This document shows, one piece after another, positions 46,012 through 56,007 of a stretch of 64,000 bases of DNA (position 1 is the first letter of the stretch; each line of letters opens with the position of its first letter). This DNA is from DATDIC01 sp963777625. GTDB lineage: Bacteria > Pseudomonadota > Alphaproteobacteria > Acetobacterales > Acetobacteraceae. Position numbers and translations under genes: made by a program. The stretch spans positions 248,001 through 312,000 of the forward strand of contig CAVZRO010000005.1 in assembly GCA_963777625.1 (NCBI GenBank), given 5' to 3'. The notes under the pieces are model-generated. The model was not told the DNA's origin. It saw nothing but the letters and a program-made list of their open reading frames with translations, and searched no databases.

Positions 46012-49000
46012 TTATCCGTCTCCCGCCACAGGAAGATCGAGCGTTGCTGCCCAGGGTGGTGTCCGGTGGGTTTCAGAGGGGTCCTCGTGCTTGAAGTCCG
46101 GCGAATGCGACGGAACTGGCACGTCTGTTCTGGGCTCACTCGGTTGCCCGTTCCACGTTGCCCGCAAGTGCCTGAAGTTCTTGAGCCATGCGGTCGACGT
46201 GTAGCTTTGGGCGGCATCACGCGCCCGCAATCCGACGTCCCGGCGCAGAGTCCGGTTCTCGATCAGGGCCTGCAGAGTGTCGTGCCAGTCTGCCGCGATA
46301 TTGGCAATGAAACCTGTGCTTCCGTGTTCGATTGCCGCGCGGAACGGCTCGGTGCCGCTGGCGACGGTGGGCACGCCGACCACGGCCGCCTCCAGGAATT
46401 TCAATGGGCTCTTGCATTCGTTGAAACCGGTCGGCTGCAATGGTGCGATGTTGATGTCGAGCGTTGCCAGGGTAAACGGCAGCTTCCAGTGTTCCATGAA
46501 CGGGACGCGCTGAACCCGGTCCCGCACCGCGGATGAGAATGCGGCTGCATCGAGCTCGCCGATCAGGCACAGATGGAGGTTGGGGTGCTGGGTGAGCAGG
46601 TGATCGAGCACCGGGTGCACGATGCTGAAATCCGCATCATGGGTTGCGCTGCCGCTGGCGTATCCGATGCGGATGGCGGCACCGGTATCGCGATCCGCTG
46701 CATTGCGGAAAGCGGTGTTGCTCGCCACCAGAAGCTCATCCGAAAGACAGTTCGGCAGCAGCGCGGTACGGGCGACTGCCAGGTGCCGGACGAGGTTCAG
46801 CAGGGTTGTTGTGGTGCAGGTTGCGTGACCACAGGCTGCCAGCAATGCGCGAAACTGCGTCGCGTCGTCTTCAATCAGCTCGCGCGAGGCACGCGCGTTA
46901 TCGACAAGCCGATCGACATAGGCGTCGGAGACCAGGTCATCGTCGAAGTCCGCGATGCAGAGAATACCTCGATCGACCGCCTGTTTGATCAGACGAGCGA
47001 GTCGATCCCCGCAGCGCGTGCGATGGAAAATGATCGTGTCAAAGGTGCCGAGCCGCAGTTCGCGCTGGCCGCTGCGCAGAAACTCGTGCAGCGGCATGAT
47101 GCGGGTGAGATAGCCGTCCTGGCGCAGAGCTGCCTCGGGATAGTCGATCCGCCATTCCTTCGTGCCGCCTTCAGCCCCGAATACCAGCAGCACGCCTTTT
47201 TCCGTCGGGATCACGACGCGGCCGGTGCGGGGATGACGGACGGGGCGGTTCTGGCTTAAATGGCGGGTCGGGGCGCTGGTGGAGAGGAAGGTCGCGATCA
47301 CCTCTTCCCACTCGCGGATGTAGTTGTTGACGTGGAAAAGCTCGAGCGCCGTGTCGCGCGCCCGCTTGCCGATGAGCGTCCTGAGTGCATGATCGCGGGC
47401 CAGCTCGTTCAGCACCTCGCCGGCCTCGTCCGGGTCGTCGCACAGGAAACCGTTGTAGCCGTGGTCGATGAACAGCGTGGCGTCGTGGTTGGAGGTGGTG
47501 ACGACGGCCTGCCCGAGCATCATTGCCTCGCCCCGCACGCGCGGCATCGGGCTGCGGCTGGTGGGGTTGAAGAAGATGCCGTATCGGCGCGCGAACTGGA
47601 TGTAGTTCTGGTAGTTGGCCCAGCCGAACTTGTTTCCGTCGCGGTCGGATCCCGGAACCGGTGGCTTCTGCACACTGTTCGGCAGCCCCGCGCCGAGAAG
47701 GTGCGCTTCACCCTTCAAACGGGCGATGGTCTGCTTGTAGAAGCGCAGGCCGCGATAGTCCGGGCGATCGGCGATGTCACCGATGGTGAGAATTTTTGCG
47801 CTGGGTTCCTCGATGGGCGGGTAGTTCAGCGGGTCGAACCCGTGCCAGATCGCCCGTGATTTCCTGAAGCCCCATTCCTGTTCGGCTTGCAGCGAGTTGC
47901 AGACGACCAGACAGTCCTGAAGCGACTCCACCAGTTCCTGACGCAGTGCTTCCACGCCGTGGTCCGTCATGACGGACGGAGTTGGGTCGGTGATCTGCTC
48001 CGACGTTGGTTCGACAGTGGTGTCGAAATCCCGCAGCGAGAGCGGTACGCCGTGGCAGATGGCGATCTTCGGCCCGGGGAACTGCTGCATGAACTGGAAT
48101 GTGGCGCCCCAGTCGGCTTCCAGTTGCGGCATCAGCTCCGGGTGCAGGATGAACTCGTCGAAATGCAGGATGGCCAGGTCGTATTCGGAAAAATCGAGAG
48201 TTCGCTCCTTGATGTTGATGAACTCGGCGTTGGCGGGCAGCGGCCGCGACCGGTAGTCCCAGTGCGTGCTCATCAGCCGCGACGTACCGGCGACGAGATG
48301 GAAGGCGTAGGGCAGTTTCCAAAGGTCGAACTGATGGCCGATGTGCCAGCGCGTGGTCAGAACGCGGCGCTTGGGAATTTCGGTTATGGCGCGGATGGGT
48401 GCTCGCCGCTGGGATGCTTCAAAATGCGCCTCCAGCGCGGCGCGTTCGGCGGCGGCTTCGATCTGATGCCGATCGAGCCAGTCGCGGATCTTCTCCCAGG
48501 TGGACCAGGACCAGTCGGGGGCGACGCGCGACAGGTCGGGGTGCTTGCGCATGAGTTTCAGGAAATTGCGCGCCGAGCGCAGCGCCTTGCGGTCGTCGGC
48601 GACTTCCGGCGGGTGGGTCTTGTGAACCGAGATCGCTTCGTCGCAGAACCCGATGCGGGCGCCGGCGCGATAGAGCCGGTAGCCCATTTCGACATCTTCC
48701 CAGCCGAACCCGGATTGCGGGTCCAGCCGGTAGGCGAACGCTTCATCGAACAGAGGTTCGCCGAGCTTTGCCAGGAAGGCCGCGGTGATGGAGAAGTTGC
48801 GGGTGACCGCGTTGACGAAGGCGGGGAGTTCGGTGGGAAACTGAAGCCGCATCTCAGCCTTGGCCTGTGTGCGGCTCGGCGGCAAATTCTGCAAGCAGCG
48901 CGGCTATTTCTCGGTTGCCGCTTTCGATGCCCATGGGGCCGATGACGACATCGGAGCCTTCCTCGTGCATGCGCATCCGGGCGGCGATGGCGTCGGCACT

Positions 49001-49312
49001 GATGCAGCAGTCGGCGTCGATGACGGAGATGACGCGGCCAGCGGCTGCCAGAATGCCCTTGTTCCGACTGCCGCAATTGCCAAGATTGACGTCGTTTTCG
49101 ATCAGGTGAATCGCCAGCTTTTCGTTGGCGAATTTGCGGGCGATGAAGCGGATCGTTTGGCGCGAGTTGTCGGTTGAGCAATCGTCGACGAAAATGAGCT
49201 CGACGGTGCCAGCGAAGCGGCGTTTGGAGATGGCGGCGACGAAATCCCACAGTGAGGCGTCCTTGTTCAGGACGGCGGCGATGATCGAGATGTCTGGCGA
49301 ACCGGACGCCAT
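46012..49312 (-). pseudogene. Three-domain glycosyltransferase (GT2 + two GT-B), one frameshift
   Basis: The 49312 frame opens with a GT2 domain: DISIIAAVLNKDASLWDFV, IFVDDCSTDNS, VISVIDADC. It runs out at 48854. The next frame (48894-46012) continues the same domain: AFVNAVTRNFSITAAFL, GWEDVEMGYRLYRAG. It then has a GT-B-like domain (ILHFDEFILHPEL, GFDPLNYPP, TSRSPMPRVRGEAMMLG) and a third domain (CIADFDDDLV, IRIGYASGSATHDADF, SPLKFLEAAVVGVPTVAS). One extra C at about 48861 explains the break; corrected length is 1099 residues. This looks like a single polypeptide adding several sugars. It heads the minus-strand operon. Confidence 0.78.
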
Positions 49313-49579
49313 CTATTGATACATCACGGCGGGGTTGTCGAAGGCGGGCCTGGTCTGCATTGGACTGCTCTATCGTTTGAAGGGCGCGTTCGGTGAGTAT
49401 GCATGAATGATCGTTGGCCACAAAGATTGTGGGCGGTTTGACGCGGTCGAGGGTTGGAGCGGCCGGCGGTGGGGCCGTTGATGAAAGTTTAACGGTGGTT
49501 GGGCGGGACTGCGTGGCTGCTGGTATTTCGGAGGTATTTCAATAGGCTGGTGCCTAAGCGGGGTGCGCGTTGACGCTGT

Positions 49580-49645
49580 TCGTCATGCCCGTGGAGAGCG
49601 GTGTTTGGGGGTGAGAGTTGGATTCCCGCTTTCTTGGGAGATTGC
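49580..49645. repeat. Degenerate REP-like element
   Basis: GTCATGCCCGTGGAGAGCGG...GGATTCCCGCTTTCTTGGGAGA keeps one arm of the dispersed element but has lost its pairing half. The remaining 49313-49722 shows no gene and must hold the divergent promoters of the GT operon and the SDR. Confidence 0.55.
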
Positions 49646-49722
49646 GCGGCAGCCGCGGCGCTGGCTTGGCGCCGGAGCATGCGGGGCATAGATTCGAGCG
49701 AACGCCGACGGGAAAGATATCG

Positions 49723-50472
49723 ATGCGGCTGAAGGGAAAACGCGCGCTTGTGACGGGAGCAGGTGCAGGCTTCGGCGCCGGTATCGCGCAGTGCTTTGCG
49801 CAGGAAGGCGCGCGGGTCGTGTGCCTGGACCTGAACCAGGCCGCGGCCACGGCCGTCGCGGCAAGCCTGCCGGGCAACGCGATCGGCATCGCCGCCGACA
49901 TAGCCGATGGGGAAACGGTGCGCGTCGCGGTGGAGCAAGTGGTTGATTGGATCGGCGGCCTCGATGTCATTGTTAACAATGCAGGAATTACCCAGAAGCC
50001 GCGTCGGGCCGCACGGGTACCCGAGGCGGAAATCGACCGGCTGTTCGCGGTGAACGTGAAAAGCCTGTATCATATGGCGGTTCACGCGGTGCCCTTACTG
50101 CGCGCCGCCGGCGGGGGAGCGATCGTCAATATCGCTTCCGTCACGGCGCTGCGGCCCCGCCCGGGCATGGCCTGGTATAATGCGAGCAAGGCCGCGGTGA
50201 TCTCATTGACACAGTCGCTGGCAGCCGAACTGGCGCCCGACAAAATCCGGGTCAATGCAGTGGCTCCCGTGCTCGGCCGCACGGGGATGGCATCGGTGAT
50301 GTTCGGCGACGACGCCGATGCGGCGCTGGAGCGATTGGAAGCGGGTGTGCCGCTTGGCCGTTTATGTGAACCAGCCGATGTCGCGTCTGCCTGTCTTTAT
50401 CTCGTCTCGCCGGAGGCGAGCTTTATCACCGGTGTCGTACTGCCCGTGGATGGTGGACGGCTGGTTGGGTAA
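49723..50472 (+). CDS. Short-chain dehydrogenase/reductase
   Basis: 249 residues from ATG 49723. Cofactor loop TGAGAGFGAGI, VCLDLN (acidic residue after strand 2, so NAD-type), NNAGIT, catalytic Ser in NIASVTAL, and YNASK. The ending FITGVVLPVDGG is typical. It is convergent with livH, six bases between the stops. It probably oxidises a hydroxyacid or alcohol intermediate; the substrate is unknown. Confidence 0.9.
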   Translation: MRLKGKRALVTGAGAGFGAGIAQCFAQEGARVVCLDLNQAAATAVAASLPGNAIGIAADIADGETVRVAVEQVVDWIGGLDVIVNNAGITQKPRRAARVPEAEIDRLFAVNVKSLYHMAVHAVPLLRAAGGGAIVNIASVTALRPRPGMAWYNASKAAVISLTQSLAAELAPDKIRVNAVAPVLGRTGMASVMFGDDADAALERLEAGVPLGRLCEPADVASACLYLVSPEASFITGVVLPVDGGRLVG

Positions 50473-50478
50473 TCTCCG

Positions 50479-51360
50479 CTACGCCGTGCGGCCGAACAGC
50501 CCGGCGGGGCGGATGAGCAAGACCAGGATCATCAGCACGAAGATCGCGACCGAGGACGCCTCCGGGTAGAACACCTTCGTCACGCCTTCGATCAGGCCGA
50601 CCACGAAACCCATGACGATCGGGCCGGCAATCGAGCCGAGGCCGCCGATGGTGACCACGGCGAAGGCGATGATGACGATGTTCTGTCCCATGTTGGGATC
50701 AACCGAGGTGATCGGCGCGCCCAGCACGCCGGCAAACGCCGCCAGTGCGCCACCGAGCGCGTAAATCAGCGTGACAAGGCGTGGCACGTTGATACCGAAG
50801 GCGCGGACCAGGGCGGCGTTCTCGGTTGCCGCTCGCAGTACGGAACCGAGGCTGGTCTTCTCGATCACCAGCCAGATGAGCAGACATAGCGCGACAGCGG
50901 CAACCACCACCCAGGCGCGGTAGATCGGCAGGACCATGAAGCCGAGCCGCAGGCTTCCCTGCAGCGCGACCGGGATGTCGTACTCCATCCCTTGCGTGCC
51001 GAACTTGACGCGGAACAGTCCTTCGATGATCAGGGCAAGGCCGAAGGTGAGCAGCAGGCCATAGAGCGGATCGACCCCGTAAAGGTGGCGGACGAACAGC
51101 CGTTCCAGCAGCATCGCGAAGACGCCCACGACGGCGGGAACGATGAACAGGGCGCCCCAGTAGCCGATGCCGAAATAGCTGGCCAGCATCCAGGCGATCA
51201 TGGCGCCCATCATGAACAACGCGCCGTGGACGAAATTGATGATGTTCAGCAGGCCGAAGATCACCGCGAGACCGAGCGACATCAGGGCATAGAACGCACC
51301 GTTGATCAGGCCGAGCAGAACCTGGCTGAACAGCAGGGCGGTGGGAACGCCGAAGATCAC
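50479..51360 (-). CDS. Branched-chain-type ABC transporter permease (LivH family)
   Basis: 293 residues from GTG 51360; a longer frame to 51426 overlaps livM and adds hydrophilic residues. About eight helices. Family motifs are GLINGAFYALMSLGLAVIFG, INFVHGALFMMGA, and RAATENAALVRAFGIN (the EAA-like cytoplasmic loop). Part of a three-gene set with the LivM-type permease and a binding protein. The two ATPases normally required (LivG, LivF) are not in the window. Confidence 0.9.
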   Translation of the reverse strand: MIFGVPTALLFSQVLLGLINGAFYALMSLGLAVIFGLLNIINFVHGALFMMGAMIAWMLASYFGIGYWGALFIVPAVVGVFAMLLERLFVRHLYGVDPLYGLLLTFGLALIIEGLFRVKFGTQGMEYDIPVALQGSLRLGFMVLPIYRAWVVVAAVALCLLIWLVIEKTSLGSVLRAATENAALVRAFGINVPRLVTLIYALGGALAAFAGVLGAPITSVDPNMGQNIVIIAFAVVTIGGLGSIAGPIVMGFVVGLIEGVTKVFYPEASSVAIFVLMILVLLIRPAGLFGRTA

Positions 51361-51379
51361 GCGCGATGCCCCCGCCGGG

Positions 51380-52360
51380 TCATAGCCGCAATCCGGTGCG
51401 GGCGCTGATGACGCCGACGATGCCACGACGGAAAGCGAGGACGCAGGCGACGAAGACGATGCCCTGCAGCACGTACACCCAGTCGCCGAGCGAGGCGAGA
51501 TAGTTCTCCATCGAGGTCACCAGTATCGCGCCGATGACGGGTCCGAGCAGTGTGCCCATGCCGCCGGTCAATGTCATCAGCACGACCTCGCCGGACATCG
51601 AGAAATGCACGTTCTCCAATGATGCGATGCCGAAGACGATGGCCTGCATCGCGCCGGCGAGGCCGCTCAGGGCACAGGAGATGATGGTGGCGATGAGCTT
51701 GTAGCGACGGGTCTCGTAGCCGAGCGACAGGGCGCGCGGCTCGTTTTCCCGGATGGCCAGCAGCACCTGGCCGAACGGCGAATGCACCACCCGCACGACG
51801 AGCAGGAACCCGGCCAGGAAGATGATGGCGATGACGACGTACATGGTTCTGTCCGGGGTGAGCGACAGCACGCCGAACAGCCGTCCGCGCGGTACCTGCT
51901 GCAAGCCGTCCTCGCCGCCGGTGAAGCCGGTCGCGCGCACGCAGACGAAATACACCATCTGCGCCAGCGCTAGCGTGATGGTGGCGAAGTAGATGCTCTG
52001 GCCCTGGCGGCGCAGCGCCAGCCAGCCGAACGCAGTGCCCATGACCAGGCCGGTGGCGCCGCCCGCCAGCATGGCGAGCAGCGGATCGAGATGCCAGTAG
52101 CGCGCTGTCCAGCCGCCGACATAGCTGCCCACGCCAAAGAAGGCGGCGTGGCCGAACGACATCAGCCCGACATAGCCGATCATCAGGTTGTAGGCGGCGG
52201 CGAACAGCGCGAAGCACAGCGCGTTCATCAGGAAAATCGGGTAAACGACGAACGGTGCCACCACCAGAGCGACGGTCAGGCCGGCCAGCACCGCGCATTC
52301 GGAGCGTGACAGGCCAAGCCCGCTCCGCGTGGGGCCGGCCAGCCAGCCGGGCTTACGCAT
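51380..52360 (-). CDS. Branched-chain-type ABC transporter permease (LivM family)
   Basis: 326 residues with about nine helices. NLMIGYVGLMSFGHAAFFGVGSY is the LivM hallmark, and AIRENEPRALSLGYETRRYKL is the loop contacting the ATPase. It follows the binding-protein gene by four bases and precedes the LivH-type gene by 19. In a region of CoA-ester catabolism the cargo may be an aromatic or other acid rather than an amino acid; this is inference. Confidence 0.92.
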   Translation of the reverse strand: MRKPGWLAGPTRSGLGLSRSECAVLAGLTVALVVAPFVVYPIFLMNALCFALFAAAYNLMIGYVGLMSFGHAAFFGVGSYVGGWTARYWHLDPLLAMLAGGATGLVMGTAFGWLALRRQGQSIYFATITLALAQMVYFVCVRATGFTGGEDGLQQVPRGRLFGVLSLTPDRTMYVVIAIIFLAGFLLVVRVVHSPFGQVLLAIRENEPRALSLGYETRRYKLIATIISCALSGLAGAMQAIVFGIASLENVHFSMSGEVVLMTLTGGMGTLLGPVIGAILVTSMENYLASLGDWVYVLQGIVFVACVLAFRRGIVGVISARTGLRL

Positions 52361-52364
52361 GAAA

Positions 52365-53582
52365 CTAATGTTTCACGAGCGGGCAGACGGTCTGCGAAAT
52401 CGGCCGGAATGCTTCCTCGGCGGGGATGGTTTCAAGTATCTTGAAGTAGTCCCAGGGATATTTGGATTCGGCCGGCGTCTTGACCTGCACCAGGAACAGG
52501 TCGTGGATCAGGCGTCCGTTGGGCAGCAGCTTGGCGTTGACCGCGTAGACGTCGTTGATCTTGATCTCCGCCATGGCGGCGCGGACCTTGTCGGCATCGG
52601 TGGTTCCGGCCTTCTCCACCGCCCGCAGGTAATTCAGCGCCGCGGAATAGGTGCCGGCGTGCAGCTCTGACGGCAGGTGGCCGAAGCGCTTCTTGTAGCG
52701 CTCGGAAAATTCGCGCGACTGGGCATCGCGGTCCCAGTAGAACGGGACCACTGCCTCCAGCCCCTGAGTGGCTTGCAGGCCTAGCGTGTGCACGTCCTCG
52801 GTATAGATGTGCAGGCTGGTGACCTTGTGGTCGGCATCAGCCAATCCGAATTCGCGCGCCTGCTTGAAGGCGGTCACCAGCCGGCTGCCGCCGGAGATGA
52901 GCAGCGCCACCACTTTCGCGCCCGAGGCCTGGGCCTGGACGAGGAACGAGGAATAGTCGGTGGTTTCCAGCGGGATGGTCACGTTGCCCAACACCTTGCC
53001 GCCGGCGCTGGCAATGGCGTTGCGGGCCGCGGTTTCCAGCGTGTGGCCGAATACGTAATCGGAAGTGAGGAAGAAGAAGGTGTTGAACCCCGCCTTGATC
53101 AGCGGACGCACGGTCTGCGCATCGGCGTAGGTGTCCAGCCCCCATTGCATCGCATAGGGGTTGCAATCCTGCTCGCTGATCCGGTCGGTGACGGCGCCGA
53201 CGAAGATGGCGAGCTTCTTCTTTTCCGCGATCACCTGATCGACGGCGAGCGCGATATCGGAGTTCGGCACGTCGAGCAGCACGTCCACACCATCCTCATC
53301 GAGCCAGCGGCGCGCGATGGCAGCACCGACCGCGGGTTTCTGCTGGTGATCGGCGGAGATCACGACGATGGGACGGCCGATCACCTTGCCGCCGAAATCA
53401 TCGACGGCCAGTTGCGTGCCGTCCACCGAGCCCTGCCCATTGAGGTAGGAGGTCGGGCCGGCCATGTCCTCCAGCACACCGAGCTTGACTGGCGTGGGCG
53501 CCTGTTGCGCCCGAGCGCGTGATCCCAGCACGGGTGACGCCAGCATGGCGGCTGTGGCGATGAGTGCGGAACGTCTGTGCAT
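52365..53582 (-). CDS. ABC transporter substrate-binding protein (Peripla_BP_6/LivJ-like)
   Basis: 405 residues with a Sec signal peptide (about 1-25, ending SRARAQQ). The mature part reads PVKLGVLEDMAGPTSYLNGQGS, GRPIVVISADHQQKP and VFGHTLETAARNAI, typical of the type I binding fold used by Liv/Hpa-type transporters. It is the first gene of the transport trio, and starts 31 bases downstream of the SDR stop, so it may be co-transcribed with the catabolic genes upstream. Confidence 0.92.
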   Translation of the reverse strand: MHRRSALIATAAMLASPVLGSRARAQQAPTPVKLGVLEDMAGPTSYLNGQGSVDGTQLAVDDFGGKVIGRPIVVISADHQQKPAVGAAIARRWLDEDGVDVLLDVPNSDIALAVDQVIAEKKKLAIFVGAVTDRISEQDCNPYAMQWGLDTYADAQTVRPLIKAGFNTFFFLTSDYVFGHTLETAARNAIASAGGKVLGNVTIPLETTDYSSFLVQAQASGAKVVALLISGGSRLVTAFKQAREFGLADADHKVTSLHIYTEDVHTLGLQATQGLEAVVPFYWDRDAQSREFSERYKKRFGHLPSELHAGTYSAALNYLRAVEKAGTTDADKVRAAMAEIKINDVYAVNAKLLPNGRLIHDLFLVQVKTPAESKYPWDYFKILETIPAEEAFRPISQTVCPLVKH

Positions 53583-53612
53583 GTTTCCTCCGTTGGCGGT
53601 GATTGCGCCGGG

Positions 53613-54434
53613 TTATGTTGGCGGCAGGTAGGGCGGCGCCGATTGCAAGGTCTGCGTGCCGTCGATGACGATCTCGGTGCCGGAGATCTGGCGTGCGGCA
53701 TCGCTCGCCAGGAAGACCGCGGCATGGGCGATGTCCCAGACGGTCGCCGCGCGGCCGCTGGGGATGGTGGCGGCGCGGCGCTGCATGATTTCCGCTATGC
53801 GGTTGCCGCCGAAACGGGCGCCGATCCGGCGCCTGATCTCCGGCGTGTCAACGTAGCCGGGCAGGATGCAATTCGCACGGATGCCCTGTGCGGCGTGATC
53901 GAGCGCGATCACCCGGCTGAGCTGGATCAGCCCGGCCTTGGCGGCATGATAGGCTGGGGAGCTTCCGGCCACCGGACGAGATCCGGCGACGCTGCTGATG
54001 AAGGTCAGAACGCCGTTGCCGGCCTTCAGCATTGCCGGGAGCGCGGCCTTGGCGGCGAGAAAGGCGGTCGTGAGATTCAGGTTCAGCAGCCTGTGCCAGT
54101 CGGCCTCGCTGGTTTCCAGCATGCCGCCGGGGCCGCCGCCACCAACATTGTATTGCAACACGTCGATGCGTCCGAACAGGTCCACGCAGAGCTGCACGGC
54201 ACGTTCCATGTCGGCGAGCGAGGTCGCGTCCGCGACGGCGGTCCGGCAAATGCCGCCTTCGTCGGCGATCAGGCGCACGGTCTCAGCCAGCCGATCCGGG
54301 TCGTTGTCGACGGCGAGCACATCGGCGCCCTCGCGGACGAATTGCGCGGTCACGGAACGGCCGATGCCCCAACCGGGGGCGGAGGCTCCGGCGCCGATCA
54401 CCAGCACCGCCTTGTCGGTGAGTTGCCCTGCCAT
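53613..54434 (-). CDS. Short-chain dehydrogenase/reductase
   Basis: 273 residues. Motifs: VLVIGAGASAPGWGIGRS (cofactor loop, slightly extended), LAVDNDPDRL, a variant NVGGGG at the usual NNAG site, catalytic Ser in FISSVAG, and YHAAK. Its ATG overlaps the acyl-CoA ligase stop by one base (TGATG), indicating coupling. Part of the CoA-ester catabolic operon; probably a 3-hydroxyacyl-type step. Confidence 0.9.
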   Translation of the reverse strand: MAGQLTDKAVLVIGAGASAPGWGIGRSVTAQFVREGADVLAVDNDPDRLAETVRLIADEGGICRTAVADATSLADMERAVQLCVDLFGRIDVLQYNVGGGGPGGMLETSEADWHRLLNLNLTTAFLAAKAALPAMLKAGNGVLTFISSVAGSRPVAGSSPAYHAAKAGLIQLSRVIALDHAAQGIRANCILPGYVDTPEIRRRIGARFGGNRIAEIMQRRAATIPSGRAATVWDIAHAAVFLASDAARQISGTEIVIDGTQTLQSAPPYLPPT

Positions 54435-56005
54435 CAGGCGGCCCTTTCGGCGCTGAACTGAGCTTTCGCACGGGCGCGCAGCAATTCCTTGCGCGGCTTG
54501 CCGCTGCCGGTGGACACGTCGTCGAAGGCGGCAACGATGCCGACATGGCGGGGCGCCTTGAAGTTGGCCATCGTTGCCCTCGCCCAGTCGATGATCGCGG
54601 CCGGTGTCGCGCGGGCTCCGGGGCGCAGGATGAGGTAGGCGACGACGACTTCGCCGAGTCGCTCATCGGGCAATCCGACCACCTGTGCGGCGGCGATTTC
54701 GGGATGTTGCAGCAGAAACCCTTCCACCTCCGCCGGCGAGACGTTTTCACCGCCGACGCGGATGGTGTCCTTGAGACGGCCGACGAAGCGGAACCGTCCG
54801 CCCGGTTCCGGCACGGCGAGATCGCCCGTTGCCAGCCAGCCGTCGGTGTCGATCGCGGCTGCGGTTTCCTCCGGCTGCTTGTAGTAGCCGGACATGACGA
54901 TGCGGCCGCGGATGAACAGCTCCCCCGGTTCGCCGATCGCGCAGTCCACCGTGGCGTGGCTTATCGATCCCCGGGGGCGGCGGATGCGGATCTCCACGCC
55001 CGGATAGGGCAGCAGCAAGCCCGCCGCGCGCATCTCGAACGGATCGTCCCAGCGGGCCAGGGCCGGGGAACTGCACGTCTCCGACATGCCGTAGGAGGAG
55101 CAAAGATACGGGATGCCCAGCTTTTCCCGGATCAGGCGATGCACCTGCGGGCCGGCCGCGGCATAGCCGCCGCGCAGATGCGGCAAGGGCGGGATGTCGG
55201 GCTGGTTCATCAGCATCAGGAACATCGCGTCGTTGCCGACGGTGAAGTTGCACTGGTGTTGCGCCAGCATCTTGAGCGCGAGCGCGGCATCGAAGATGGG
55301 AATGCTGACCAGGCAGGACTGCGTCGCCAGCGTGACCAGCGCGGCGGCGACGGAGCCGGCAACGTGAAAGAACGGGCGTGGGCAGAAGTAGCGGTCCTGC
55401 GCCTGGACGCCCTGGTGGTCGGCACCGCCGCGCGCCGAGATCAGCATGGCGGCATGGCTGAGCATGGCGCCTTTCGGCCGGGCGGTACTGCCTGAGGTGA
55501 ACTGGATCAGACCGATGCTGTCCGGTTGCGCCTGCGGAGGTGGTGCGGGGCCGGCAACGCTGTTGAAGGAAAGCGCCCATTCCGGCACGCGCGAGCCGAC
55601 CGCGATGTAGGTGGTGGTGCCGGGCAGGCGCGGACGCAGACGCTGGAAGATGGCCAGAAAGTCTATCTTCGCCACGGTGTCGGCCAAGACGACGCAGGTT
55701 GCATCGGCGAAGTCGAGCGCCCATGCGATTTCGTCGTCCTTCCAGCGCGTGTTGATCGGCACCGCCGTGGCGCCGAGCCACGTCACGGCGTACCAGGTGA
55801 TCAACCATTCCGGCGCGTTGGCCATGCAGATCGCGACATGCGATCCGGGGCCGATGCCGAGCGCCGACAGGCCGCCGGCCAGAGACTGGACCCGCGCGAG
55901 CAGGTCCGCGTAATTCAGCCGTATGCCGGGCATGAGCAGCGCGTCGGCGTCTCCGCGATTGCGTGCGGCGGCTTGCAGCAGCGCCGGGATGGTTTCAGAC
56001 GGCAT
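54434..56005 (-). CDS. AMP-forming acyl-CoA ligase (ANL superfamily)
   Basis: 523 residues from ATG 56005, two bases after the upstream crotonase stop. The AMP-binding signature is FTSGSTARPKGAMLSH; adenylate motif SSYGMSETCS; hinge and Asp in DGWLATGDLA; and catalytic lysine in GSGKPRKELL. It activates a carboxylic acid to its CoA thioester with ATP, feeding the crotonases and SDR nearby. Substrate cannot be assigned; aryl or branched acids are plausible. Confidence 0.92.
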   Translation of the reverse strand: MPSETIPALLQAAARNRGDADALLMPGIRLNYADLLARVQSLAGGLSALGIGPGSHVAICMANAPEWLITWYAVTWLGATAVPINTRWKDDEIAWALDFADATCVVLADTVAKIDFLAIFQRLRPRLPGTTTYIAVGSRVPEWALSFNSVAGPAPPPQAQPDSIGLIQFTSGSTARPKGAMLSHAAMLISARGGADHQGVQAQDRYFCPRPFFHVAGSVAAALVTLATQSCLVSIPIFDAALALKMLAQHQCNFTVGNDAMFLMLMNQPDIPPLPHLRGGYAAAGPQVHRLIREKLGIPYLCSSYGMSETCSSPALARWDDPFEMRAAGLLLPYPGVEIRIRRPRGSISHATVDCAIGEPGELFIRGRIVMSGYYKQPEETAAAIDTDGWLATGDLAVPEPGGRFRFVGRLKDTIRVGGENVSPAEVEGFLLQHPEIAAAQVVGLPDERLGEVVVAYLILRPGARATPAAIIDWARATMANFKAPRHVGIVAAFDDVSTGSGKPRKELLRARAKAQFSAERAA

Positions 56006-56007
56006 GT

